Origin: Rhizobium sp. R634
GTDB taxonomy: Bacteria > Pseudomonadota > Alphaproteobacteria > Rhizobiales > Rhizobiaceae
Reading direction: 5' to 3'
NCBI RefSeq assembly: GCF_002211305.1
Contig: NZ_LOKW01000001.1
Location: forward strand, 62,001 to 126,000
DNA length: 64,000 bases
Below the pieces are notes generated by a model. It did no database searches, had not been told where the DNA came from, and was given only the letters and a program-made list of their open reading frames with translations. The position numbers and the translations under genes are program-made. Each line of letters starts with the position of its first letter. The stretch's first letter is position 1. Shown one piece after another: positions 53,925-61,984 of the stretch.

Positions 53925-55889
53925 TCACGCCCGCCGGCGCAGAACGAACATCAGCATCGGGGCGCCGACCAGGGCTGAGATCAAGCCGGCAGGGACCTGG
54001 TAGGGAAAGGCGATCATACGGCCGGCCCAGTCGGCGATGACGAGCAGGGTCGCGCCGATCAGCGCAGCGGCGAGCAGCTGGGTGGAGGGACGGCGAAGGC
54101 CGAGGCCATGAGCGAGGTGCGGCGCCATCAGGCCGATGAAGCTCAAGGGGCCGACGACGAGCGTGGCGGCGGCCGTCATGATCGCCGAGAGGCCGAACAG
54201 GATCGCGCGTGTCGGAACGATCCTCAGGCCGAGTTCGCTTGCGGCCTCCGGCCCAAGTTGCAGTAGCGCAAGCCATCTGCTCGCGAGAAAGGCCGCGATG
54301 AGACAGGCAAGCGCAATCAGCATGGCGCTGGCCGCAACGCTGTTGTCGACGAAATAGGTCGAGCCCGCCATCCAGCGGATCAGCGCCAGGCCGCGCGGAT
54401 CGCCGCTGGCCGCGAGAACGCCGATCCCGGCGTCGAGGATCGCGCCGAAGGCGATGCCGGCGAGCAGCACGCGGTTCGGGCCGAAGCCCGAACGGGCGCT
54501 CAACAGGAAGATCAGCAGCAGCACGGCAAGCGCGCCGCCGCCGGCAAAGGCAAGCTGGATGGTCAGCCCCGGTGCGGCGAAGGCGAACATGGCGGCGGCG
54601 ACGCCGAGCGTCGCTCCGGCTGAAACGCCGAGCACCTCCGGGCTTGCCATTTCATTTCCGGTCAGCCGCTGCAGGATCAGCCCCGTCACGCCGAGCACGG
54701 TTCCGGCGCCGAAGGCGGCGGCAACGCGCGGCAGGCGAAGGGGAAGGATTTGGTCCCATGCGGCCGCCGGCAGCCATGCCCAGCTTCCGTCCGGCGAGCG
54801 GCCGAAGAAGATCGCTGCCGCCGCCAGCGCGGCGACCGAGAGCAGCAGCAGGCCAAGGGATGGCGTTCGGTTGCCGACCGCAAGCCTTGGGGAGGCTATG
54901 CCGGGCAGCGTGCGGGTAGCGGTGGCAAGGCGTGGCAGAAGCGCGATCAGGATCGGGCCACCGAGCAAGGCGGTCACCGCCCCGGTCGGCACGAAATCGC
55001 CGGGCGCGAGGAGCTTGATCGCCTCATCGGTCAGAAGAAGAAGGCCGGCGCCGGCAATGGGCGACCAGATCAATTGGCTGACGACGCGGCGTGCGCCGGC
55101 CAGCCGGACGATCTGCGGGGCGACCAGCCCGATGAAGCCGATAACGCCGACGGCACTGGTGACGAGGGCGCTCAGCGCAATCGCGATGGCCAGGATGATG
55201 CCGCGCGACCATTTGATCGGTAGACCGAGGCTCGTCGCGCCGGCATCACCGAGCTGGCTCAGCGCCAAGGGCCTCGCAGCGAGAAAGGCGAGAGCGGCGA
55301 GCAGGGCGACTTTCGGCAGCAGCGATATCGGGATCGCCCAGCTTTGCTGCGAGAGCGATCCGGCGCCCCAGATGAAGATCCCGGAGAGATATTGATCGTT
55401 CATCAGGATCAGGATGGCGGCCGCGGCCCCGCACCAGAAACCGATGATCATGCCCGACAGGATGAGGGAAAAGGGCGAGAAGCCGTGCCGGGCGCTGATC
55501 GAGAAGATGGCGAAGGCGGCAGCGGCACTTCCGGCAAGCGCGACCGCGTCTCGGCCCCATCCCGTCAGCGAGGGGAAGGCGAGCATGACGGAGACCAGCG
55601 CCAGATTGGCCCCGGCCGAAACGCCAAGCGTTGTCGGCGAAGCCAGCGGATTGCGCAGCACCTGCTGCAGGATCGTGCCCGACAGCGCGAGGGCCGCGCC
55701 CGTGATCAGGGCCGTGGCCATGCGCGGAAGCGTCGAATAGAGAAGGAGAAGGTGCTGGGCGTCGTAGCCGCCTGATGTCTCCAGATGCGGCAACGCCGGC
55801 AGCAGTTCGAGGAGAGCCAGGCCGAGGCCTGAAAACAGCAGCAGCGCCGCGAGTGCGGGCGCGCCGAAGCGGGAAATTTGCGCTGTCAT
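53925..55889 (-). CDS. fhuB: ferric-siderophore ABC permease, fused double FecCD (FhuB)
   Basis: A 654-residue permease made of two FecCD halves (about 1-325 and 340-654), each with some ten membrane helices and the NPLASPTTLGVSAGA / NEMASPEVLGVSAGA motif and a GFIGLVAPQIVR / SFIGLMAPHLAH coupling segment. This fused form is typical of FhuB for hydroxamates. The ATG overlaps the binding-protein stop (ATGA). No FhuC ATPase is in the operon or elsewhere in the window. Confidence 0.94.
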   Translation of the reverse strand: MTAQISRFGAPALAALLLFSGLGLALLELLPALPHLETSGGYDAQHLLLLYSTLPRMATALITGAALALSGTILQQVLRNPLASPTTLGVSAGANLALVSVMLAFPSLTGWGRDAVALAGSAAAAFAIFSISARHGFSPFSLILSGMIIGFWCGAAAAILILMNDQYLSGIFIWGAGSLSQQSWAIPISLLPKVALLAALAFLAARPLALSQLGDAGATSLGLPIKWSRGIILAIAIALSALVTSAVGVIGFIGLVAPQIVRLAGARRVVSQLIWSPIAGAGLLLLTDEAIKLLAPGDFVPTGAVTALLGGPILIALLPRLATATRTLPGIASPRLAVGNRTPSLGLLLLSVAALAAAAIFFGRSPDGSWAWLPAAAWDQILPLRLPRVAAAFGAGTVLGVTGLILQRLTGNEMASPEVLGVSAGATLGVAAAMFAFAAPGLTIQLAFAGGGALAVLLLIFLLSARSGFGPNRVLLAGIAFGAILDAGIGVLAASGDPRGLALIRWMAGSTYFVDNSVAASAMLIALACLIAAFLASRWLALLQLGPEAASELGLRIVPTRAILFGLSAIMTAAATLVVGPLSFIGLMAPHLAHGLGLRRPSTQLLAAALIGATLLVIADWAGRMIAFPYQVPAGLISALVGAPMLMFVLRRRA

Positions 55890-56755
55890 CGGGCGGCAGT
55901 CTCCAGAACATCGACCATCAAGGTCGAAAAGCGCAGCGCTTCCTGGACCATTCCAAACATCAGCACGCCTGGAACGACCGAGATCTTCTGCCGCCGGACG
56001 AAGGGAAGGCTGGTCCAGAGCGGGCTTTCGGAAAGCCGGGTCAGGACATCGGGCGGAAGCAGCGGCGACACGACGACGAGGTGCGCCTCTTCGCCGAGTT
56101 CGGCGAGCTGCTCCAGGCCGACCGTCTGAAATCCCCAGTAGCTCGCCTCGCCTTTCCAGGCGTTCTCGAGACCGATGCGGCGCATGGCGCCGCCGTAAAG
56201 CCCCGGGCCGCCATAGATGCGCGCATGCCTCTGGTCGATGAAGTTGATGACGGCGACCGGCGGAGCCGACAGGCTTTTTATCCGGTCGCGCAGCCGATCG
56301 AACGTCGCGTCGGCGCGACCGAGAAATGCCTCCGCTTCTTGCTGCCGCCCGATCATGGTGCCGAGACGCAGCGTTTCGGCGTAGGAGCGGCCGAGCGCCT
56401 CGCCGTTCTCGGCATAGACGGTGAAGGTCTCCACCGGCGCGATCCGGGACAGTTTCTCATCCATGGCTGCAAGAAAGGGTGTGCTGAAGATGAGCGATGG
56501 CCGGAGGCTTGTCAGGACTTCGAGATTGATCTCGGCGGTGGTGCCGATATCGACGACGCCAGAGGGCATCGCCGGCTCGACCACCCATTCCGGCCAGTTC
56601 CTGAGGGAAGCGATGGCGCGCGGCACGCTGCCGAGTGCCAGCATCGTCGATGCCAGCCCGTAATCGAGCGAAACAACGCCGGCATCGCCGGCCTGTGTGA
56701 TGGCGGGAGCGCCGGTCATTGCCAAAGCGCCAAGAAGGAAGTCTCGTCGTCTCAA
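55886..56755 (-). CDS. fhuD: ferric-siderophore periplasmic binding protein (FhuD)
   Basis: A roughly 289-residue FhuD-type (helical-backbone, class III) binding protein. A twin-arginine signal (RRRDFLLGALAMTG) comes directly after the proposed TTG start at 56755, which overlaps the GNAT stop (TTGA). A GTG at 56809 in the same frame is the alternative. Later elements: GVVDIGTTAEINLEVLTSLRPSLIFS and WGFQTVGLEQLAELGE. Works with FhuB; start uncertain. Confidence 0.85.
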   Translation of the reverse strand: MRRRDFLLGALAMTGAPAITQAGDAGVVSLDYGLASTMLALGSVPRAIASLRNWPEWVVEPAMPSGVVDIGTTAEINLEVLTSLRPSLIFSTPFLAAMDEKLSRIAPVETFTVYAENGEALGRSYAETLRLGTMIGRQQEAEAFLGRADATFDRLRDRIKSLSAPPVAVINFIDQRHARIYGGPGLYGGAMRRIGLENAWKGEASYWGFQTVGLEQLAELGEEAHLVVVSPLLPPDVLTRLSESPLWTSLPFVRRQKISVVPGVLMFGMVQEALRFSTLMVDVLETAAR

Positions 56756-57243
56756 AGCGCGGTCCTGTTCGGCTGCATCTGCGTGAGCGGCTTGACCATG
56801 AACAGACACGGATGATCCTCGTGCCAGAGTTTCGGAAAGACCTCGGCCTTGACGAAGCCGGTCCGGTCATAGAAACGCCGCGTCGCCTCGAATTGCGGTT
56901 CGTCGCGGCCGCGTGGCGCAAGCGTCTTGACCGTCAGCAGCCGGGCGCCCGATTCATGGGCGAAGCGTTCGGCCGTGTCGACGAGGTGACGCCCGGCGCC
57001 GCGGCCGTGATATTCGGGCCGGGTCGCGATCAGCGCAATCTCGACGGCATCAGGCAGATGCGGCTTCAGCGCGATCATGGCGGTGACTACATCCGCTTCG
57101 ACATAGCCGAACACCGGCAGTTCCTCGACTGCCCGGGCGCTTGCCTCGATGACTTCGGGTTCCGCAAACCAGTCGGGCAAAGCCCCCATGATCGATCGGC
57201 AGAGCTCCGCCTTGCCGGTCAGAATCTCGACTGTCCGTCCCAT
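56752..57243 (-). CDS. GNAT-family N-acetyltransferase
   Basis: A 163-residue GNAT protein with the acetyl-CoA loop RPEYHGRGAGRHLVDTAE (about residues 74-91) and C-terminal RFYDRTGFVKAEVF. GAGGCGAG precedes the ATG at 57243. It is first in the operon with fhuD and fhuB, so it may modify the siderophore or its breakdown products after uptake, a suggestion from context only. A candidate iron box lies 33 bases upstream. Confidence 0.82.
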   Translation of the reverse strand: MGRTVEILTGKAELCRSIMGALPDWFAEPEVIEASARAVEELPVFGYVEADVVTAMIALKPHLPDAVEIALIATRPEYHGRGAGRHLVDTAERFAHESGARLLTVKTLAPRGRDEPQFEATRRFYDRTGFVKAEVFPKLWHEDHPCLFMVKPLTQMQPNRTAL

Positions 57244-57275
57244 TTTTTCTCGCCTCCGCTCGGTCGATTTAAACT

Positions 57276-57290
57276 TGACTCCTGTTATCA
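57276..57290. promoter_or_regulatory. candidate IRO box between uptake operon and sigma gene
   Basis: TGA-CTCCTGTTA-TCA followed by CCTTA, matching the site at 50762 in both half-sites and the extra CCTTA. It lies 33 bases from the GNAT-fhuDB start and 117 from the sigma gene, so it could control both. Confidence 0.6.
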
Positions 57291-57406
57291 CCTTAAATTA
57301 GACACTGCAATCACATCGTGTACCTTTGTTCAAAAAGGCACACCGAGGCCGAACCGACCAGCAACGACAGAGCCTGATTTTCCATTTGTAAAAAGGGTAC
57401 AGGACA

Positions 57407-58063
57407 ATGCGAGCATCGCATCGTGATGTGAACGGAAATGCCGTGGTCAACGCCATGATCGAAAACAAGGAAAAGCTCCTGAAGACGATTGAAAGCGTTG
57501 TCAAATCAAGATCATATTCTGAGGATATATTTCAGGATGGCGTCATCAAAGCTTACGGGGTCAATATCGAGGGCATCCGTTGCCCGATCGGCTATGCCTT
57601 CCGGATGGTCTATAACCTCGCACTCGACGAGAGCCGCCGCCGGCGCCAGCAGATGAACAACTATAGGTCGATAGACCAGGTTCAGGAGATCACGGCGCCC
57701 ATCCCCACCGTGCTCGACCAGTTGGTCGCCGCCGAAACCCTGCGCGACGTGCTTGCCTCGCTCGAGGCGCTGCCGAAGCGCACCAACGACGCCTTCATCC
57801 GCCATCGCCTGAACGGCGTGCCGCAGAAAGATATCGCGGCCGAGCTCGGCGTCTCCCGAACGCTCGTCAATTTCATGATCAAGGCGGCGGAGCAGCATTG
57901 CCATCTGGCAATGACCGAGCCTGCCCGCCCCGATCACGAACGCCCGCGGGATATTACCGCTTCGCGGCGTGCAGCGCCTGCTGCAAATCGTTCCACAGCA
58001 ATTCCGGTTCTTCCAGCCCAACAGCGAAACGGATCGTCTGCTCGCTCACGCCGAACCGGATGA
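57407..58063 (+). CDS. ECF sigma factor, RpoI/FecI/PvdS iron-starvation type
   Basis: A 218-residue frame. Region 2 (residues 20-90, SYSEDIFQDGVIKAYGVN, GYAFRMVYNLALDESRRRR) and region 4 (about 105-160, LPKRTNDAFIRHRLNGVPQKDIAAELGVSRTLVNFMIKAA) make a complete iron-type ECF sigma by residue 165, the normal size. The remaining 50 residues are Arg/Ala/Pro-rich and are encoded opposite the 3' end of the PLP-enzyme gene. AGGACA precedes the ATG. Rhizobial RpoI activates siderophore genes and is repressed by iron through RirA; the promoter and box patterns here fit that. No anti-sigma gene is beside it, also as for RpoI/PvdS. Confidence 0.87.
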   Translation: MRASHRDVNGNAVVNAMIENKEKLLKTIESVVKSRSYSEDIFQDGVIKAYGVNIEGIRCPIGYAFRMVYNLALDESRRRRQQMNNYRSIDQVQEITAPIPTVLDQLVAAETLRDVLASLEALPKRTNDAFIRHRLNGVPQKDIAAELGVSRTLVNFMIKAAEQHCHLAMTEPARPDHERPRDITASRRAAPAANRSTAIPVLPAQQRNGSSARSRRTG

Positions 58064-59141
58064 AAGTGGTCATCCGGTCAGGGATCTGCAGCGCGACCTT
58101 GGCCGGAACGACCAGCGTTTCCGGCCCTCCCCAGCTGACGCCGAGGCGGATCTCGCGAAGCGCGTTGACGAAGCGCGCGACATCGATATCGGGCGTGAGG
58201 TCGAAGGCGAAGAGCCCGGCATAACCCGTAAGCGTCGCCCGCCCGGGATGGTCCTGAAAGGCCGGGTGGCGGACACGCGCGATGCCGGGATGCTGCTTCA
58301 GCCGGTCGGCGAGCAGAAGCCCGCTGCGCTCATGCTCCTTGAGGCGCACCCGCAGCGTGCGCATGCCGCGCAGCAGCAGCCAGGCCTCGAAGGGCGCGAG
58401 CTTGGCGCCGACATAAGGGTAGGATGTCGAGTTGATCTTCGCGATCGCCTCCTTCGTACCGACGACGACGCCGGCGACCGTATCGCTATGGCCGCCGAGA
58501 TATTTCGAGGCGGCGTGGATGACGATATCGACGCCATGCTGGATCGGCTTCTGAAAGAGCGGCGTCGCCCAGCTATTGTCGATGATCGTCGTCACGCCGG
58601 CCTCCTTCGCCATGGCCGACAGGGCGACGATGTCCTGAAGCTCGAAGATGAAGGAAGACGGGTTTTCGAGATAGAGCAGCTTGGCGCCCGGCAGCGCCTT
58701 GCGCACCTCTTCATGATCGGAGGGATCGACGAAATCGACGGTGACGCCGAGCCGGCCGAGCAGCTTCACCAGAAGGCGATAGACATCATTATAGAGATGG
58801 CGGACGGCGACGACGCGGTCGCCCGCTTCCACCAGGCTGAGAATGGTCGCGGTGATGGCGGCCGTTCCGCTGGAGAAGGCGCGCCCTTCTTCGGCACCCT
58901 CAAGGCGGGCGACCAGAAGCTCGAATTCGCGGACGGTCGGATTGTCGCCGCGCGAATAGATGAAGTTGCGCGTCCGGCCGGCGAAGACATCCTCCATCGC
59001 CTCGTAGCTGTCATAGGTGAAGAGCGAGGTCTGGAAGATCGGCGGGGAGACGGCGTTGAAGGCGGCGGGATCGACGGGCGTGAAGAGATCGTCGGCGGCC
59101 ACATGGGCGCCAAGGTCGCGGGGGCTGAACGACTGGTTCAT
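57954..59141 (-). CDS. PLP enzyme of the Cys/Met metabolism family, in the siderophore operon
   Basis: A 395-residue PLP enzyme of the cystathionine gamma-synthase/beta-lyase family. YSRGDNPT (62-69), Asp188 (TIIDNSWATP) and the Schiff-base Lys213 (HAASKYLGGHSD) are present. Catalytic residues are intact. It is third in an operon after acetyltransferase and MATE genes, and overlaps the convergent sigma gene by 110 bases. A role in siderophore biosynthesis (for example supply of a sulfur or amino-acid building block) is inferred; it might also be a plain beta-lyase caught in the operon. Confidence 0.88.
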   Translation of the reverse strand: MNQSFSPRDLGAHVAADDLFTPVDPAAFNAVSPPIFQTSLFTYDSYEAMEDVFAGRTRNFIYSRGDNPTVREFELLVARLEGAEEGRAFSSGTAAITATILSLVEAGDRVVAVRHLYNDVYRLLVKLLGRLGVTVDFVDPSDHEEVRKALPGAKLLYLENPSSFIFELQDIVALSAMAKEAGVTTIIDNSWATPLFQKPIQHGVDIVIHAASKYLGGHSDTVAGVVVGTKEAIAKINSTSYPYVGAKLAPFEAWLLLRGMRTLRVRLKEHERSGLLLADRLKQHPGIARVRHPAFQDHPGRATLTGYAGLFAFDLTPDIDVARFVNALREIRLGVSWGGPETLVVPAKVALQIPDRMTTFIRFGVSEQTIRFAVGLEEPELLWNDLQQALHAAKR

Positions 59142-59151
59142 GATAATCCTC

Positions 59152-60570
59152 TCATGGACAAAAGCTGGGATAGGGACGAAGAGCGGTCAGATCGTCGGCC
59201 GAGCGCTGCCGGAGTGCGCTGAGCGACCTTGCCAGGCAGACGCATGACAGCAGGCCGGTGAGCGCCGAGGCCAGGAACATGGCGGCGAGCAGACCGGAAA
59301 AGCCGAAGAAGGGCGGTAGCAGCGCAAGCAGCGGAAAGAGAAGATACCCGTTCTGCGCCAGGCCGACGGCAAGTGCGGCTTTCGGCCTGCCCTGCGCCTG
59401 GAAGAGGATCAGCACGGTTTGCCGGAGGCCGAACAGCAGGAAGGGAAGATGGGTTGCGACGATCGCCTGGCCGGCGATCGTAAGCACGGCGGCTTCGTCG
59501 GTGAAGAACGAGGCGAGGCGCTCGGAAAAAATGATCGCTGCCAGCCCGTAGACGCCGCCGACCGCGCTCGTGACCACGGAAAGCATGCGGGCTGCCGCCA
59601 GCACCCGCGATACATCCCCGCGGCCCCAGGCAAAGCTCAGGATGGACTGCGCCCCGAGCGAAATGCCGATGACCGGCAGTGCGCCGACCGCAAGCAGCCG
59701 CAAGGCGATGCCGACGCCGGCGATGCCGTCTTCCCCGTGATAGGTGCCGGCGACCGACAGCATCGCGGCAATCGCACCTGCTGTCGCAAGGCTCGTCAGC
59801 GTCGTCGGCGCACCCACCGCAAGCACCGGCTTGAGATGCCTGATATCGGCGAACCGCCAGGAGAACGTCAGCCGAATCGTTCCGAGACGTCTCGTGTGAT
59901 AGGCGCCGTAGATCGAGAGCGCCACGAGCTGGGAGAGGATGGTTGCCATCGCCACGCCCTGCAGGCCGAGGCCGAAGCCGAAGATCATGATCGGGTCGAG
60001 GATGATGTTCAGCGCGAAGCAGGCGACGAGCGTCCACATGCTGAAGCGGGCATTGCCCTCGGCGATCGCCAGGAAATCGAGAATGATCTGCGCCATCGTC
60101 AGCGGTATCGAGACCGCGATGATGAGGAGATAATGCTGCGCGAGCGGCTCGATCGCCGGGGTGGCGCCGAACAGCAGGACAGAGGGAAAGGCGACGATCG
60201 CAACCGCGCTTACCGCGCCGAAGGCGACGCCGGCGGCAAGGCTGACCGAGGCAAGGGTACTCGCCCGCGACCGGTTGCCGGCGCCGAGCGCCCGTCCGAC
60301 CTCCGTCGCCACGCCGACGCCGATGCCTTCGCCGAAAGCGGCGACGAGCATCAGGATCGGCAGCACGATCATGATCGCGGCGATCTGGTCTTCGCCGATC
60401 ATGCCGACGAAGACCATGTTGATCGTGTGATGCGCGGCATTGATCGACAGGCCGAACATGGCGGGCAGCCCGAGCCGCAGCAGCAGCCGGAACAGCTGCG
60501 GGCTGGCAAGATCTTCCGGCGCAAGCCGCCGTTTCCGCAGGCTGCCGCTCATTTCGCTCATGTCGTTCAT
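59152..60570 (-). CDS. MATE-family exporter, probable siderophore export
   Basis: A 472-residue MATE transporter with 12 hydrophobic helices in two halves (LGLPAMFGLSINAAHHTINMVF, part of residues 34-60; AVGAPTTLTSLATAGAIAAML). The start overlaps the acetyltransferase stop (ATGA) and it ends 10 bases before the PLP gene. Export of the finished siderophore or precursors is the contextual inference; MATE proteins more often export cationic drugs or DNA-damaging agents. Confidence 0.88.
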   Translation of the reverse strand: MNDMSEMSGSLRKRRLAPEDLASPQLFRLLLRLGLPAMFGLSINAAHHTINMVFVGMIGEDQIAAIMIVLPILMLVAAFGEGIGVGVATEVGRALGAGNRSRASTLASVSLAAGVAFGAVSAVAIVAFPSVLLFGATPAIEPLAQHYLLIIAVSIPLTMAQIILDFLAIAEGNARFSMWTLVACFALNIILDPIMIFGFGLGLQGVAMATILSQLVALSIYGAYHTRRLGTIRLTFSWRFADIRHLKPVLAVGAPTTLTSLATAGAIAAMLSVAGTYHGEDGIAGVGIALRLLAVGALPVIGISLGAQSILSFAWGRGDVSRVLAAARMLSVVTSAVGGVYGLAAIIFSERLASFFTDEAAVLTIAGQAIVATHLPFLLFGLRQTVLILFQAQGRPKAALAVGLAQNGYLLFPLLALLPPFFGFSGLLAAMFLASALTGLLSCVCLARSLSALRQRSADDLTALRPYPSFCP

Positions 60571-61553
60571 GATGCGGGCACCCAGAGATGATCGCCGAAG
60601 AAGCGCTCGCGGCTCAGCATGACGAGCAGCGCCCGCTTATGCGGAAAATCGAAATGCTTGATCTTGGCGAAGCCCGAGCGGTCGAGATTGCGGATCTGCT
60701 GCTCGTGGCTGGCGCGCGGCTCGCCGACGATGCGCTGCGTGCGGGGATCGTCGAGGAAAATGAAATGCATCAGCGAGGGAAGCCAGGCGCTGATCCATTT
60801 CTTGCCGCGATAATCCGGCTCGCCGATCGCGACATGCCATCCGCGATCGTAATCGTCGGCATCGTAGAAGGGTCCGAGCCGGTTTTCCTTGGCCCAGTAG
60901 ACCTCGAAATAGCCGAAGGGAATGTCGGCGAAACTGCCGATCAGCGGCAGCACATGCGGATCGGCGACCCGCTCCTCCAGGATCTCGCGGTGCTTGTCGA
61001 GCGAGCCCGCATCCTCCCAGATCGTGTTGACCTGCTCGTCGTTCATCCAGCGGTGAAAGGCGGCAAGATCGGTCTCGGGATCGGCCACCCGGAAGCTGAT
61101 GTCCCGTTCCAGCCAGGGGATGAAGCGGCGATAGACCGTGCCCTTCGGCTTTGCCGGCCGGCGCGGATGGTAGCGGCCCGCGGTCATTTCCTGCACGGGC
61201 GGCAGCGGATAGGAAAGCTGCGGCAGCCACAGCGACGGCCATTGCCAGAGGATCGTGGAATCGAGCTTTCCGGTGCTGGAAATATGCCGGGGAAGGCTTG
61301 CCTGATGGCCTTCGAAGGCGACCGACTTGATCGAGCGATCCTCCGCCGTCACCGCTTCGGCCGCCGCCATCAGAAGCTCCGCCGATTGCGTGGGATCACC
61401 GTGGTAGAAGGTGATCGTTGCGACGCCGGCCTCGGCCTCGTAGGCGGCTTCGTGGTGCCCGTGCGCGGTCTTCAGGTGGACGATATTGGGGGCGAGCCTG
61501 ATGTAGCTCCGCGACTGCAGAGCCCGCCTCTGTTTGGCGGCGTCGAAATCCAT
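60567..61553 (-). CDS. siderophore biosynthesis acetyltransferase (IucB/RhbD/VbsA-like)
   Basis: A 328-residue protein. The C-terminal half (from about residue 155, ISFRVADPETDLAAFHRWMNDEQVNTIWED) is the Acetyltransf_8 domain that acylates hydroxylated lysine or ornithine in hydroxamate siderophores; the rest resembles the N-terminal part of such proteins. The final FDFPHKRALLVMLSRERFF is a family ending. AAGGAG precedes the ATG at 61553. It heads the minus-strand siderophore operon, behind a matched iron-starvation promoter. The hydroxylase partner is not in the window, perhaps beyond its right end. Confidence 0.9.
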   Translation of the reverse strand: MDFDAAKQRRALQSRSYIRLAPNIVHLKTAHGHHEAAYEAEAGVATITFYHGDPTQSAELLMAAAEAVTAEDRSIKSVAFEGHQASLPRHISSTGKLDSTILWQWPSLWLPQLSYPLPPVQEMTAGRYHPRRPAKPKGTVYRRFIPWLERDISFRVADPETDLAAFHRWMNDEQVNTIWEDAGSLDKHREILEERVADPHVLPLIGSFADIPFGYFEVYWAKENRLGPFYDADDYDRGWHVAIGEPDYRGKKWISAWLPSLMHFIFLDDPRTQRIVGEPRASHEQQIRNLDRSGFAKIKHFDFPHKRALLVMLSRERFFGDHLWVPAS

Positions 61554-61623
61554 GATGTTCTCCTTGATCGGCAGGACTTTTGACGCTGCGAGCATGAAGC
61601 CCGCTCCTGTGCCGATTTGGTAG

Positions 61624-61652
61624 AATGACGATCCATCTCCGGCCTGATTTAG
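61624..61652 (-). promoter_or_regulatory. iron-starvation sigma promoter of the acetyltransferase operon
   Basis: On the minus strand CTAAA (61652-61648), 17 bases, CGTCATTC (61630-61623 region). Matches the PvdS/FecI-type IS box (TAAA and CGT at 16-17 bp) and the plus-strand copy 34 bases away. Confidence 0.7.
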
Positions 61653-61685
61653 GGTTAAGCGAAGAAAAAAATTCTCATCAATTTT

Positions 61686-61714
61686 CTAAACTGCAACCTG
61701 CCCGATCCGTCATT
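61686..61714 (+). promoter_or_regulatory. iron-starvation sigma promoter of the MbtH-NRPS operon
   Basis: CTAAA (61686-61690), 17 bases, CGTCATTT (61708 on). Same boxes, same spacing and same following ATT as the divergent copy. Transcription would start about 30 bases before the MbtH start codon. Confidence 0.72.
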
Positions 61715-61747
61715 TGCGCATGACATCCATCTCTGCAGGAGCTTCGA

Positions 61748-61966
61748 ATGGACAATCTTGAACCCCGCGACGATCTCTGGATCGTCGTCATCGACACCGA
61801 GCGCCACTATTCGGTCTGGCCGCAGGACAAGCGGATTCCGGTGAGCTGGGAGGCCGCGGGCTTTGCCGGTTCGCGCCAGGAATGCCTGGCCCATATCCGC
61901 GACGTCTGGACCGATCCCCGCCCGCTCTCCCTGCGCTCGGCGATGGCCGGCGATGCGCGTCTCTGA
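61748..61966 (+). CDS. MbtH-family NRPS accessory protein
   Basis: A 72-residue MbtH protein. The two family signatures are clear: VVIDTERHYSVWP in the first half and GFAGSRQECLAHIRDVWTDPRP in the second (residues 38-58). Such proteins bind and activate the adenylation domain of the adjacent NRPS. The ATG follows GCAGGAG. 18 bases separate it from the NRPS gene, consistent with a common transcript. Confidence 0.95.
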   Translation: MDNLEPRDDLWIVVIDTERHYSVWPQDKRIPVSWEAAGFAGSRQECLAHIRDVWTDPRPLSLRSAMAGDARL

Positions 61967-61984
61967 AAACCTCTGGATGGCAAG

